The notes under the pieces: generated by a model
The model's database searches: none
Told to the model about the DNA's origin: nothing
Seen by the model: the letters and a program-made list of their open reading frames with translations, nothing else
Source: Paenibacillus_S sp043945595
Lineage (GTDB): Bacteria; Bacillota; Bacilli; Paenibacillales; NBRC-103111
DNA length: 64,000 bases
Assembly (NCBI RefSeq): GCF_043945595.1
Contig: NZ_JBIFNP010000001.1
Coordinates: 1,178,001-1,242,000 of the forward strand
Direction of reading: 5' to 3'
Translations under genes and position numbers: made by a program
Part shown: in pieces, positions 56,395 through 64,000 of the stretch
How the letters are laid out: every line of letters begins with the position of its first letter
Numbering within the stretch: position 1 is the stretch's first letter

Positions 56395-57696
56395 ATGAGC
56401 TTAAAGAAAAGAGAAGATTCCCGGTCGGCAAAGGCGTTTGCAGAAGCGAAAGAGGTAATTCCGGGCGGCGTAAACAGTCCGGTACGGGCGTTCAAATCCG
56501 TAGGTTTGACTCCTTTGTTCATAGAACGCGGGGCCGGCTCGAGAGTCTATGATATCGACGGCAATGAATTCATTGATTATATCGGCTCATGGGGGCCGCT
56601 CATTATGGGGCATTCCCATCCGGAGGTTATTGAAGCCATTAAAACAACAGCGGAGCTCGGCACGAGCTTCGGTGCTCCTACAGAGCTGGAGACTTTGATG
56701 GCCAAGCTGGTCATCGAGCGCGTCCCGTCTATGGATATGGTTCGTATGGTCAATTCCGGTACGGAAGCGACAATGAGCGCTTTACGGTTAGCCAGAGGCT
56801 ATACGAAGCGTTCCAAAATTGTGAAGTTCGAAGGCTGTTACCATGGGCATGCGGATTCTCTGCTCATAAAAGCAGGCTCCGGCGTAGCCACCCTGGGACT
56901 GCCGGACAGCCCGGGGGTTCCGGAGAGCGTAGCGGTCAATACGATTACGGTTCCGTACAACGACCTGGATTCGGTCCGGCTGGCCTTTGAGAAGTTCGGC
57001 GAAGAAATCGCCGCGGTCATCGTAGAGCCGGTAGCCGGCAACATGGGTGTCGTTTTGCCGCAGCCCGGCTTTTTGCAGGGACTGCGCGATATCACAACAC
57101 AGTATGGCAGCGTGCTGATTTTTGATGAAGTGATGACCGGCTTCCGCGTAGGCAAGCATTGCGCTCAAGGATTGTACGGTATCAAGCCGGACTTGACCTG
57201 TCTGGGCAAGGTTATCGGCGGCGGTTTGCCGGTGGGCGCTTACGGCGGCAGGAAGGACATCATGGAGCAGATCGCGCCGAGCGGCCCGATTTACCAGGCG
57301 GGGACGCTTTCCGGCAATCCGCTGGCGATGGCGGCAGGCTATACGACGCTTCGCTTGCTTGGCGAGCCGGGCGTCTATGAGAACCTCGAGCGGTTATCCG
57401 CGCGGCTAGAGGAAGGCTTTAAACGGAACGCCGAGGAGCTGGGCGTTGCAAGCACGATCAACCGGGTCGGCTCTATGATCTGCCCGTTCTTTACCGATCA
57501 GCAGGTGGTCAACTATGAAACGGCCAAATCCTCCGATCTGCAGCGGTTCAACCGCTACTTCGGCGCTTTGCTGGATGCGGGTATCAGTATCGCTCCTTCC
57601 CAGTTTGAGGGCATGTTCGTTTCCGCCGCTCATTCCGATGAAGATATCGAGCAGACGATTGCAGCCCATTATGAAGCATTAAAGCAGCTGGGCTAA
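56395..57696 (+). CDS. hemL: Glutamate-1-semialdehyde 2,1-aminomutase
   Basis: 433 residues. Second step of the C5 pathway, making 5-aminolevulinate. PLP Lys in LTCLGKVIGGGLPVG; PGGVNSPVRAF, YIGSWGPLIMGH and MVNSGTEATMSALRLARG are typical. AAAGGGGAAC precedes the start. It is last in the haem cluster and is followed by a repeat and terminators. Confidence 0.97.
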   Translation: MSLKKREDSRSAKAFAEAKEVIPGGVNSPVRAFKSVGLTPLFIERGAGSRVYDIDGNEFIDYIGSWGPLIMGHSHPEVIEAIKTTAELGTSFGAPTELETLMAKLVIERVPSMDMVRMVNSGTEATMSALRLARGYTKRSKIVKFEGCYHGHADSLLIKAGSGVATLGLPDSPGVPESVAVNTITVPYNDLDSVRLAFEKFGEEIAAVIVEPVAGNMGVVLPQPGFLQGLRDITTQYGSVLIFDEVMTGFRVGKHCAQGLYGIKPDLTCLGKVIGGGLPVGAYGGRKDIMEQIAPSGPIYQAGTLSGNPLAMAAGYTTLRLLGEPGVYENLERLSARLEEGFKRNAEELGVASTINRVGSMICPFFTDQQVVNYETAKSSDLQRFNRYFGALLDAGISIAPSQFEGMFVSAAHSDEDIEQTIAAHYEALKQLG

Positions 57697-57725
57697 ATGA
57701 AATAAAATAGTTTTCAAAAAAAGAA

Positions 57726-57932
57726 TGTCTCGAATCAATGAGACCACTGAAAAAAGTTATCGCTTCGAATGCGAATCATTCTTCCGATCGCTGTTGTCCC
57801 CGAATTTCTTTGATTTTTCCGCTTTTAGCGGTTGAAACCCGGGGACAAAGGCGAACGCTTGCGCTTCTGCAGAACGATTCCGCACTCTCCGCTCATTTTT
57901 CAGTGGCCTCGAATCAACGAGGCGTTCTTTTT
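57726..57932. repeat. Dispersed intergenic repeat R2, copy B
   Basis: The element is bounded by an inverted pair, CCACTGAAAAA (from 57744) and TTTTTCAGTGG (ending 57906), and each end is flanked by a small hairpin with a CGAATCAA loop. Inside, GTCCCCG and CGGGGAC pair around CCGCTTTTAGCGG. The block order matches the degenerate copy at 19471-19640. Confidence 0.6.
57906..57932 (+). terminator. Terminator hairpin at the end of R2 copy B
   Basis: GCCTCG-AATCAA-CGAGGC (57906-57923) followed by GTTCTTTTT. Confidence 0.6.
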
Positions 57933-57951
57933 GCTTTCGACCAGCAAAAAA

Positions 57952-57983
57952 AAGGCCTGCCGTCCGTAGAGGAGGCAGGCCTT
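57952..57983. terminator. Bidirectional terminator
   Basis: AAGGCCTGCC (57952-57961) and GGCAGGCCTT (57974-57983) form a perfect 10-bp stem with A/T tracts on both sides, between convergent genes. Confidence 0.82.
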
Positions 57984-58012
57984 CATTTTAACTGGCTAAG
58001 CAGCCGAATCGC

Positions 58013-59701
58013 TTAGTTCGTTTTCCCCGCAGCAGGGGAATTGGTAGAGGAAGTGCTAGGCGGCGTCGGAGCCGTCGGGGTTGTCGGAGCCGTTGTCGTC
58101 GTTGGAGTGGTCGTAGTTTTGGTGCCTGTGCCAGTAGTTGTTCCACTACCGCCGCTGCTGCCGTTGCTTCCACTGCCACTACCATTACTGGTCGTTCCCG
58201 CTCCCGTACTTCCGTTGTTCACCGCCGGTTCTGTCGGTGACGTCGGTTTCGTTGTCGTCCCGGCGCCTTGGGCCGGCTTGTTCGTTTCCGTACTGCCGCT
58301 GCCGTTATTGCCGTTATTGCCGTTGCTGCTTGGCGGCTGTGTCGTCCCGGCAGGCGGCTTCGTCGTCGTGTTGTCTTTCGTGCTGTTGGAGGTCGCCGGC
58401 TTTTCCGTATCGGTCTCCGTGGAGCTGTGGCTTCCCGACCCCGTTTTGCCCGTATCCTTATCGCTCGAACCGGAAGTTCCGGTGCCTGGCGCTTTGGTGG
58501 AGCCGCTGCTTCCGGACTCCGTCGATTTGGATTTATCCGTCTCCGTTTTCGACGGTGTCGTTGTCGTCGTCGGATTGTTTTTTTGTTTCGCCTTGAGCTC
58601 CGCTTGTTCCTTCAAGTAGTCCGGATGGTCATAGGAGCCGCCCGGGTCGATTTTGTCCACACCGTCCCAGACGCGATTAGCTACGACGTCTTCAGGATTG
58701 GAGTAGACGAGGAAGGCCGAAGGCAGCCGTCTTTCGCCGTACCGGCTTGAAGGCTTGGTGATCAGCTCGCCGTTGACAACCATTTCGGAGGACGCGCCTC
58801 CGTCCAAGAACCCGGCGTTGATGACGCCGTCTTCCATAAACAAGTCCTGTACTTCCTTCAACGTAGCCCCGACACTGTGCGTCTGTCTGCCGTCGATGAC
58901 GATGAAAATAACGGTTCCGTCGGCTTTTTGCCCTACGGCTGTCCGCGGCGCGCGGCTGTTGTCGTTAATCGCCAGCGGCTTGCCGTTCGCGATAACGCGC
59001 GGATAGAAGGAAGCTGCTTCCGAGATGCCCATATCGAGCAGCTCGTTAATCGTATATTTACCGATGATAAGCGTTCCGTCCTTCAAAAATCCGACGATAT
59101 GCTGAGGAACCGTACCGTCCTGGTCCGTATAGATGACGTCTCCGCCCGAGATGACGGCTCCCAGTGCGGCGAAGCCGTTCCCCAAACCTTCGGGGTCATT
59201 AAATCCGCCGGCATTGACACCGGCTACAGCTCCGGTCCGCTGCACCATGGAGGTGATTTTTTCTCCTTCACCGGATTTGGCGGGGGTCATGAGACGGATC
59301 GATTTGGGATCGTATACGTACATCCGTTTCCCTTTCCAGAGGGTTCCCGAAATATCTTCAACCTTGATCAGCTCATCCATCGAACGGATTCTTCGCTGCG
59401 GCGTTTTGATTAATCCGGATTGCTGCTTTTCCTTGGAATTATCTTCAACGAACTCCTGCATTTGGCGGATCAACTCATCCCGCTGCTCGGCGCCGACGAA
59501 AATCCAGGCCCAGTCCCGGTGCTGCGTAATGATAACCGTCTGCGCCATCCAGATGCGCATCTGCGTTCCCGGTCCGGTCAAGAAGAGGAAGCTGGAGGAG
59601 AGAAAACCGATAAGAGCGATCATCAGCAGCGTTCTTTTCAACCAGCTCCAATGACGAATTTGGCGACGGGTCGATTTCAAAAGTTGTATTCCACTACTCA
59701 A
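58013..59701 (-). CDS. Phosphodiester glycosidase (NAGPA) domain protein with low-complexity tail
   Basis: 562 residues. An N-terminal membrane segment (TLLMIALIGFLSSSFLFLTG) anchors or exports it. The NAGPA-like domain (~110-350) has AVAGVNAGGFND, RTAVGQKADGTVIFIVIDGR and AGFLDGGASSEMVVNGE, known from uncovering-enzyme-like and phage/spore-coat phosphodiester glycosidases. The last ~190 residues are almost only Thr, Ser, Gly, Pro, Asn and Lys, probably a disordered wall-spanning or glycosylated tail. Substrate unknown; wall teichoic acid or exopolysaccharide are guesses. Confidence 0.82.
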   Translation of the reverse strand: MSSGIQLLKSTRRQIRHWSWLKRTLLMIALIGFLSSSFLFLTGPGTQMRIWMAQTVIITQHRDWAWIFVGAEQRDELIRQMQEFVEDNSKEKQQSGLIKTPQRRIRSMDELIKVEDISGTLWKGKRMYVYDPKSIRLMTPAKSGEGEKITSMVQRTGAVAGVNAGGFNDPEGLGNGFAALGAVISGGDVIYTDQDGTVPQHIVGFLKDGTLIIGKYTINELLDMGISEAASFYPRVIANGKPLAINDNSRAPRTAVGQKADGTVIFIVIDGRQTHSVGATLKEVQDLFMEDGVINAGFLDGGASSEMVVNGELITKPSSRYGERRLPSAFLVYSNPEDVVANRVWDGVDKIDPGGSYDHPDYLKEQAELKAKQKNNPTTTTTPSKTETDKSKSTESGSSGSTKAPGTGTSGSSDKDTGKTGSGSHSSTETDTEKPATSNSTKDNTTTKPPAGTTQPPSSNGNNGNNGSGSTETNKPAQGAGTTTKPTSPTEPAVNNGSTGAGTTSNGSGSGSNGSSGGSGTTTGTGTKTTTTPTTTTAPTTPTAPTPPSTSSTNSPAAGKTN

Positions 59702-59837
59702 CGTGTGTCCACTCCTGTTAATATAAAATATGCAAAAAAATAAGAATAGGCGTTAACCAAATCTCATCTATTCTATCATATTCGTATGCTTTTTAATAGA
59801 CTGGCAGCATTTGGCGACGCCGCTGGAAAACCTTGTT

Positions 59838-59866
59838 TTGTGAGAGGTCCTGCCATTTGTTAAGAT
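59838..59866 (+). promoter_or_regulatory. Candidate sigma-A promoter of the pseudouridine synthase gene
   Basis: TTGTGA (59838-59843), 17-base spacer, TAAGAT (59861-59866). Confidence 0.55.
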
Positions 59867-59922
59867 AGCATCATCATAAGAAGCGCAAAGCGAACGGCTT
59901 GGCGCGGAGGGGATTGCAAAGC

Positions 59923-60804
59923 ATGAAGTTGAACTGGCAAAAAAAAGGGGAATGGCTCGAGTTGAAGCTGCCCCGTCCGATTGAGAACGAGGATGAAATC
60001 AAGTCGTTTATCCGGATGCCGGATAAATTCTGGGCTCGCTGCAAGCAGGCCGGCAGCGTATCGGCAGCTGGAACGCGCGTGCGCATTAAGCTGTTTCCGA
60101 ACGAAACGGAGCGGCAGGCAGCCCGCTGGGCACCGGTGGAGGTGCTGTACGAGGACGATTTTTGCATGGTCGTGAACAAGCCGGCGGGCATGAAGCTTCA
60201 TGCGGACGGAAGCCGCGCCTCGGAGAGTGCCGTCACTTTGGCCGAAGCGGTGGCAAGCTACATGGAGACCACCGGGCAGAATGGCAGGCCAAGACATATT
60301 CATCGTCTTGATGAGGACACGACCGGGCCTGTTTTGTTCGCGAAGCATGAGTGGGCGCAGCTGATTTTGGATGAAGCGATGCGCGAGAAACAGATCGGCC
60401 GGGCTTACTGCGCTGTTGTACAGGGGCGCCTCCGGCAGACGAAGGGAACGATAGACGCTCCGATCGGAAAGGATCGCCATCACGCCGCCAGGCGACGGGT
60501 TTCGCCCGGCGGCGACCGTGCCGTGACGCATTATGAGGTGGCGGAGCAGTGGAAGGAAGCGGCGCTCATCCGACTGACACTGGACACCGGACGGACCCAT
60601 CAAATCCGGGTGCATATGAGCTATCTCGGCCATCCGATCTGGGGGGATACGCTGTACGGCGGCAGGAAGGACGGCATAAACCGGCAGGCGCTGCACGGGG
60701 AAAAGCTGATTTTCGGCCATCCGTTAACGGGGGAGCGTACGGAAGTGGAAGCGCCCTGGCCGCAGGATCTGAAGTCTCTTTGTTCGGATTTGCAAAAAAT
60801 ATAG
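59923..60804 (+). CDS. RluA-family pseudouridine synthase
   Basis: 293 residues from ATG 59923 (GGAGGGG upstream); a TTG at 59899 is an alternative. An S4-like N-terminal region is followed by the synthase domain: VNKPAGMKLHADG, the catalytic Asp in HRLDEDTTG (usually HRLDxxTSG), and TGRTHQIRVHMSYLGHPIWGD. It probably modifies rRNA or tRNA, but the site cannot be predicted; several RluA paralogues exist per genome. Confidence 0.9.
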   Translation: MKLNWQKKGEWLELKLPRPIENEDEIKSFIRMPDKFWARCKQAGSVSAAGTRVRIKLFPNETERQAARWAPVEVLYEDDFCMVVNKPAGMKLHADGSRASESAVTLAEAVASYMETTGQNGRPRHIHRLDEDTTGPVLFAKHEWAQLILDEAMREKQIGRAYCAVVQGRLRQTKGTIDAPIGKDRHHAARRRVSPGGDRAVTHYEVAEQWKEAALIRLTLDTGRTHQIRVHMSYLGHPIWGDTLYGGRKDGINRQALHGEKLIFGHPLTGERTEVEAPWPQDLKSLCSDLQKI

Positions 60805-60909
60805 TCATGCTCTCTCCTTTCAAACCATATAACTTTATAGACAAGTGAAACTGACCGTCTCATGATTTGCTTGGGTATGAGATGAGTTTGGCGGAGGGAG
60901 GACAAAACA

Positions 60910-62091
60910 TTGGCTGAACAACAAAGCGGGTTACGATTTGATATTTATGAGCGAGTGCATTTGTCAGAAGGGGTAGCGGGCATTAAAGAGTTGGAGGATG
61001 TCGAGCTGGTCCCGCATATCCAGGTGCTTCCGCAGGGCGAGCAGGCGCTGCTGCGGGGCAATTTGCTGTTGTCCGGGACTTATGTGGATGAGCAGGATGC
61101 CGAGAACCGGACGCTGGAGCATCTGATTCCGGTAGAAATTACACTGCCTATGAACCGCGTACAGCGGATGGAAGACATCTCCGTGGAGATTGAAAACTTT
61201 GACGTGGATCTGCTGTCTGCCCGCAGCTTGAATATTACCGGCGTACTGTCTTTAAACGGTCTCGAGGTCGCTTCCTCTAATACAGGAGGGGAATGGAAGG
61301 AAACGGAGGAGGAAGTCGTCTTTGTTTCCGAAGCTCCCGACCCGAGGCTATCCGAGCCGCGCTATCCGGAGCCGAATTTCTCCGGCTGGCCGAACCCGGA
61401 GCTGTCCGCATACGACCCTCAGGCGCCGTTTGCCCAGCCGGGCCAGTATCCGCAGCAGCCGTACGCTCAGCCGTATCCGCCGCAGCAGGAGTGGTCGAGT
61501 CCGTCATTGGCCTACGCGGCGGCGAATCCGATCGTAGAGCCGGAGACGCGTGACGGCGATCAGGATAGGCAGTCGCTGACGCTGGAAGCGGGCGCTGTTC
61601 CGGCTGAGCAGGAGGAGACGTCAGCGGCAGCGAACGCAGTCTCTGAGGAGGAGCCGGTTCAGACGGCGGGAGCGGGGGAGGCGAACGAGCCTCCGGCCGC
61701 CGAGGAGAAGAAGGAGCTGAAAATCGCCTTCAACGGCAAAAAGGCTCCGGAGGAGGAGCCGGTTTCGGAGAAGCCTGTCGGCTTGACCACGCTGCTGCAA
61801 AATGCGGTCGCCTCCAAGCATGAAACCCGGCAGGGCAGAGATAAGCAAGCGGAGCCCGCGCAGGCACCGGCCCCGGCTGTAAATGAGAAGCTGGAGTGGA
61901 AGAAGCTTCTGCTCAGCTCGATGCAGGAGCAGAATGAATTCCGCCGCGTAAGGCTATGTATTGTACAGAAAGAAGAGACGCTTGAGATCATCGCCAAACG
62001 GTACGAATTGAATCCCCGCGAAATCGCGCTGTTTAACCGGCTGGGGGATGCCGAATTAACGGAAGGGCAGATCGTCTATATCCCTAAATAA
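60910..62091 (+). CDS. spoVID: Stage VI sporulation protein D (SpoVID-like, LysM)
   Basis: 393 residues with TTG start behind GGAGGGAGGAC. The N-terminal ~130 residues are a strand-rich domain (FDIYERVHLSEGVAGIKELE) as in SpoVID, which anchors spore-coat layers. A Pro/Gln/Tyr-rich then Glu/Ala-rich linker follows (~155-330), and a LysM-like motif ends the protein (CIVQKEETLEIIAKRYELNP, then EGQIVYIPK). In B. subtilis spoVID also lies downstream of hemL and upstream of valS. Here ysxE is missing between them. Confidence 0.82.
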   Translation: MAEQQSGLRFDIYERVHLSEGVAGIKELEDVELVPHIQVLPQGEQALLRGNLLLSGTYVDEQDAENRTLEHLIPVEITLPMNRVQRMEDISVEIENFDVDLLSARSLNITGVLSLNGLEVASSNTGGEWKETEEEVVFVSEAPDPRLSEPRYPEPNFSGWPNPELSAYDPQAPFAQPGQYPQQPYAQPYPPQQEWSSPSLAYAAANPIVEPETRDGDQDRQSLTLEAGAVPAEQEETSAAANAVSEEEPVQTAGAGEANEPPAAEEKKELKIAFNGKKAPEEEPVSEKPVGLTTLLQNAVASKHETRQGRDKQAEPAQAPAPAVNEKLEWKKLLLSSMQEQNEFRRVRLCIVQKEETLEIIAKRYELNPREIALFNRLGDAELTEGQIVYIPK

Positions 62092-62115
62092 TCGGAAGTT
62101 TTATTCGTATCAAGG

Positions 62116-62156
62116 CACCTCAACCCCCGTTTTCGGGTTTGGTTGGGGTGTTTTTT
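62116..62156 (+). terminator. Terminator of spoVID
   Basis: The arm CACCTCAACCCCC pairs with GGTTTGGTTGGGGTG around CGTTTTCG, followed by TTTTTT. Confidence 0.75.
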
Positions 62157-62254
62157 GGTTACAATGAAAGATATCCCTTGAATTAGACGCATCCTGTATT
62201 GACTCTACCCTTAATGTTGTTTATCATAGGAATGATTATATCGAGCATATTGCT

Positions 62255-62572
62255 GCAACAACTTGGAAAGGGAGTAATAGGCAGCCAACCCTTCAGAGAG
62301 CGGAATTGTGACGCTGTGAGATTCCGCAGGATGTAACTGGCCGAAGTCGCCCCGGAGTTGCAGAGTTCAAGGCACAAGGCATACGCTGCCTGTGAGCTAG
62401 ACTCTGCCGGTCACAGCCGTTATCTGTTGAAGTGCCGCATGAAGAGCTTTGCTGCGATCCGATTCGATTGTCCTTAGGACAACGGAGAGACGGACAGCCG
62501 ATCTTCAGCGCGGAATAAAGGTGGTACCACGGAAGCAGATCCTTTCGTCCTTTGCGGCGAAAGGTTTTTTTG
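62255..62572 (+). promoter_or_regulatory. T-box riboswitch (valine) upstream of valS
   Basis: The T-box core GAATAAAGGTGGTACCACGG lies at 62513-62532. An AGAGAGCGG box of stem I is near 62296. The specifier codon is probably GTC (62346-62348), in the context GAA-GTC-GCCCCGGAG, which fits valine. The terminator CCTTTCG (62541-62547)/CGAAAGG (62558-62564) plus eight T residues ends the leader. Uncharged tRNA-Val would stabilise the antiterminator and allow valS transcription. The 5' boundary is approximate. Confidence 0.9.
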
Positions 62573-62619
62573 TTGTTTAAGAGCTTGTTTTTAAGTATGG
62601 ATAATGGAGGTTGTTCAAG

Positions 62620-64000
62620 ATGGAAGAAACCAAGACCACCCAGGCCTCGACTTCGATGCCGACGACGTACGATCCGAAGGAAGCCGAGAAAAAATGGTAC
62701 GATTACTGGCTGAAAGGTCAATATTTTAAAGCAGGCCAGCGTCCTGACGCCGAGCCTTATACAATCGTGATTCCACCTCCGAACGTAACGGGGATGCTGC
62801 ACATCGGCCATGCGCTTGACTGCACGCTGCAGGATATCATGGTCCGCACGAAGCGGATGCAGGGCTACGATACGCTTTGGCTCCCTGGCTCCGACCATGC
62901 GGGCATCGCGACGCAAACGAAGGTCGAGCAGAAGCTGCGCGAGCAAGGAATCAGCCGGCACGATCTCGGACGCGAGAAATTTTTAGAGAAGGTATGGGAG
63001 TGGAAGGAGCAGTATGCGCAATCCATTCATGAGCAGTGGGCCAAAATGGGCTTCTCGCTGGACTACTCCCGCGAACGGTTTACTCTGGATGAAGGTTTGT
63101 CCAAAGCCGTACGCAAAGTATTTGTGGAGCTGTACAAGAAAGGTCTGATTTACCGCGGCAATTATATTATCAACTGGGATCCGGCAGCGCGCACGGCCCT
63201 TTCCGATATTGAAGTGGAGTACAAAGAAGTACAGGGGAATCTGTATCATTTGAAATATCCGGTCAAGGATAGCGGCGAATCGATTACGGTAGCGACGACG
63301 CGTCCGGAGACGATGCTCGGCGATACGGCGGTTGCGGTGCATCCGGAGGATGACCGGTATAAGCACCTGATCGGTAAAATGCTCGTGCTTCCGATTATCG
63401 GACGCGAGATTCCGATTATTGCCGATGAGTACGTAGAAAAGGAATTCGGAAGCGGTGCGGTGAAAATTACGCCGGCACACGACCCGAACGACTTTGAAGT
63501 CGGCAAGCGTCATGACCTTCCGCAAATATTGGTGATGGACGAAGGCGGCCAAATGAACGCCAATGCCGGCAAATATCAGGGTCTGGACCGCTTCGAATGC
63601 CGCAAGCAAATTGTTGCCGATATGAAAGAGCAAGGCGTTCTTGTCAAAATCGAGGAGCATGTTCATCAGGTTGGCCACAGCGAGCGCAGCGGGGCCGTTA
63701 TCGAGCCTTACTTGTCCACGCAATGGTTCGTTAGAATGAAGCCGCTCGCCGAGCGCGCGATCGAAGCTCAAAAAGCGGGCGCAGGGGTTAACTTTGTTCC
63801 GAACCGCTTTGAAAAAATATATTTGAACTGGATCGAAAACGTCCGTGACTGGTGTATTTCCCGTCAGCTGTGGTGGGGACACCGCATCCCTGCATGGTAC
63901 TGCGAAGATTGTCAGGAAATTCATGTAGCGCAGCAGGATGTTACCGCCTGCTCCAAGTGCGGCAGCGCAAACCTGCGTCAGGACAACGATGTGCTGGATA
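62620..64000 (+). CDS. valS: Valyl-tRNA synthetase, N-terminal part (cut by window end)
   Basis: ATG 62620 with GGAGG upstream; 460 codons are visible and the frame is open at the right edge. Class I synthetase: the HIGH box is in GMLHIGHALD, and the CP1 editing domain includes TTRPETMLGDTAVAVHPEDD. The region around NWIENVRDWCISRQLWWG follows. The KMSKS loop lies beyond the window. It is preceded by the valine T-box. Confidence 0.97.
   Translation, partial: MEETKTTQASTSMPTTYDPKEAEKKWYDYWLKGQYFKAGQRPDAEPYTIVIPPPNVTGMLHIGHALDCTLQDIMVRTKRMQGYDTLWLPGSDHAGIATQTKVEQKLREQGISRHDLGREKFLEKVWEWKEQYAQSIHEQWAKMGFSLDYSRERFTLDEGLSKAVRKVFVELYKKGLIYRGNYIINWDPAARTALSDIEVEYKEVQGNLYHLKYPVKDSGESITVATTRPETMLGDTAVAVHPEDDRYKHLIGKMLVLPIIGREIPIIADEYVEKEFGSGAVKITPAHDPNDFEVGKRHDLPQILVMDEGGQMNANAGKYQGLDRFECRKQIVADMKEQGVLVKIEEHVHQVGHSERSGAVIEPYLSTQWFVRMKPLAERAIEAQKAGAGVNFVPNRFEKIYLNWIENVRDWCISRQLWWGHRIPAWYCEDCQEIHVAQQDVTACSKCGSANLRQDNDVLD

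Larger units (their letters stand above)
57697..58012. other. Intergenic stretch between hemL and the convergent glycosidase gene
   Basis: 316 bases filled by the R2 repeat, a hairpin terminator at 57906-57932 and a bidirectional terminator at 57952-57983. No gene. Confidence 0.6.

Noticed and set aside
58041..58619. 192-codon Val/Pro/Leu-rich plus-strand frame
   Set aside because: It is the complement of the Thr/Ser/Gly tail of the glycosidase gene.
1..64000. CRISPR arrays, insertion sequences, prophage or tRNA/rRNA genes
   Set aside because: No regularly spaced repeats, transposase/integrase-like proteins or RNA gene signatures were seen.

Overview
The window looks like chromosome from an endospore-forming Bacillales bacterium, most likely Paenibacillus or a close relative. 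The evidence is two spore-germination (ger) operons, gerM, a SpoVID-like coat protein, strong GGAGG-type ribosome sites, many ATG/GTG/TTG starts, a T-box before valS, base composition richer in G+C than Bacillus subtilis, and Bacillales gene order (ysoA-tig ... clpX ... lonB-lonA-engB ... hemA-hemX-hemC-hemD-hemB ... hemL-spoVID-valS; gerM-rph-rdgB). No rRNA, tRNA, CRISPR array, transposase or prophage gene was seen.

Layout. 1-11.9 kb is accessory: the end of an SGNH esterase, a HAD phosphatase, a CotS/APH-like kinase, and two divergent AraC/phytanoyl-dioxygenase pairs that flank a minus-strand gerA-gerB-gerC operon, then a PAS/HD-GYP protein. 12-19.4 kb holds a tandem pair of DGQHR-domain (DndB-like) genes behind a promoter overlapped by an inverted repeat, a genuine formylglycine-generating enzyme, a ROK repressor, a methyltransferase and a metallo-beta-lactamase-fold hydrolase. 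19.8-27.3 kb has an orphan Ger(x)C-like lipoprotein, a PgpA phosphatase, a PAS-GGDEF cyclase, gerM-rph-rdgB and an AsnO-like asparagine synthetase. 28-31.8 kb is a second ger operon (B-A-C order). 31.9-44.5 kb is the protein quality-control block (YsoA-like, tig, clpP, clpX, lonB, lonA, engB) interrupted by ispG, a polysaccharide deacetylase and a cell-wall amidase. 44.9-47 kb has an unknown conserved gene, speD and a small membrane protein. 47.2-57.7 kb is almost the whole haem pathway (hemA, hemX, precorrin-2 dehydrogenase, hemC, cobA-hemD fusion, hemB, hemE, hemH, hemL), so sirohaem and haem enzymes share one locus. 58-64 kb holds a phosphodiester-glycosidase protein with a long Thr/Ser/Gly tail, a pseudouridine synthase, spoVID and T-box-controlled valS, cut by the window end.

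A striking feature is that at least twelve genes carry single-base frame breaks, mostly +1, including hemH and lonA; lonA also has a TGA where a conserved Trp codon is expected. Spread over unrelated housekeeping genes, these look more like base-level assembly errors than gene decay, so products are described from the reconstructed reading frame. The most interesting candidates for new biology are the DGQHR gene pair with its operator-like repeat, and three small structured repeat families in intergenic regions (copies at 37714/46304, 19471/57726 and 23698/25277).
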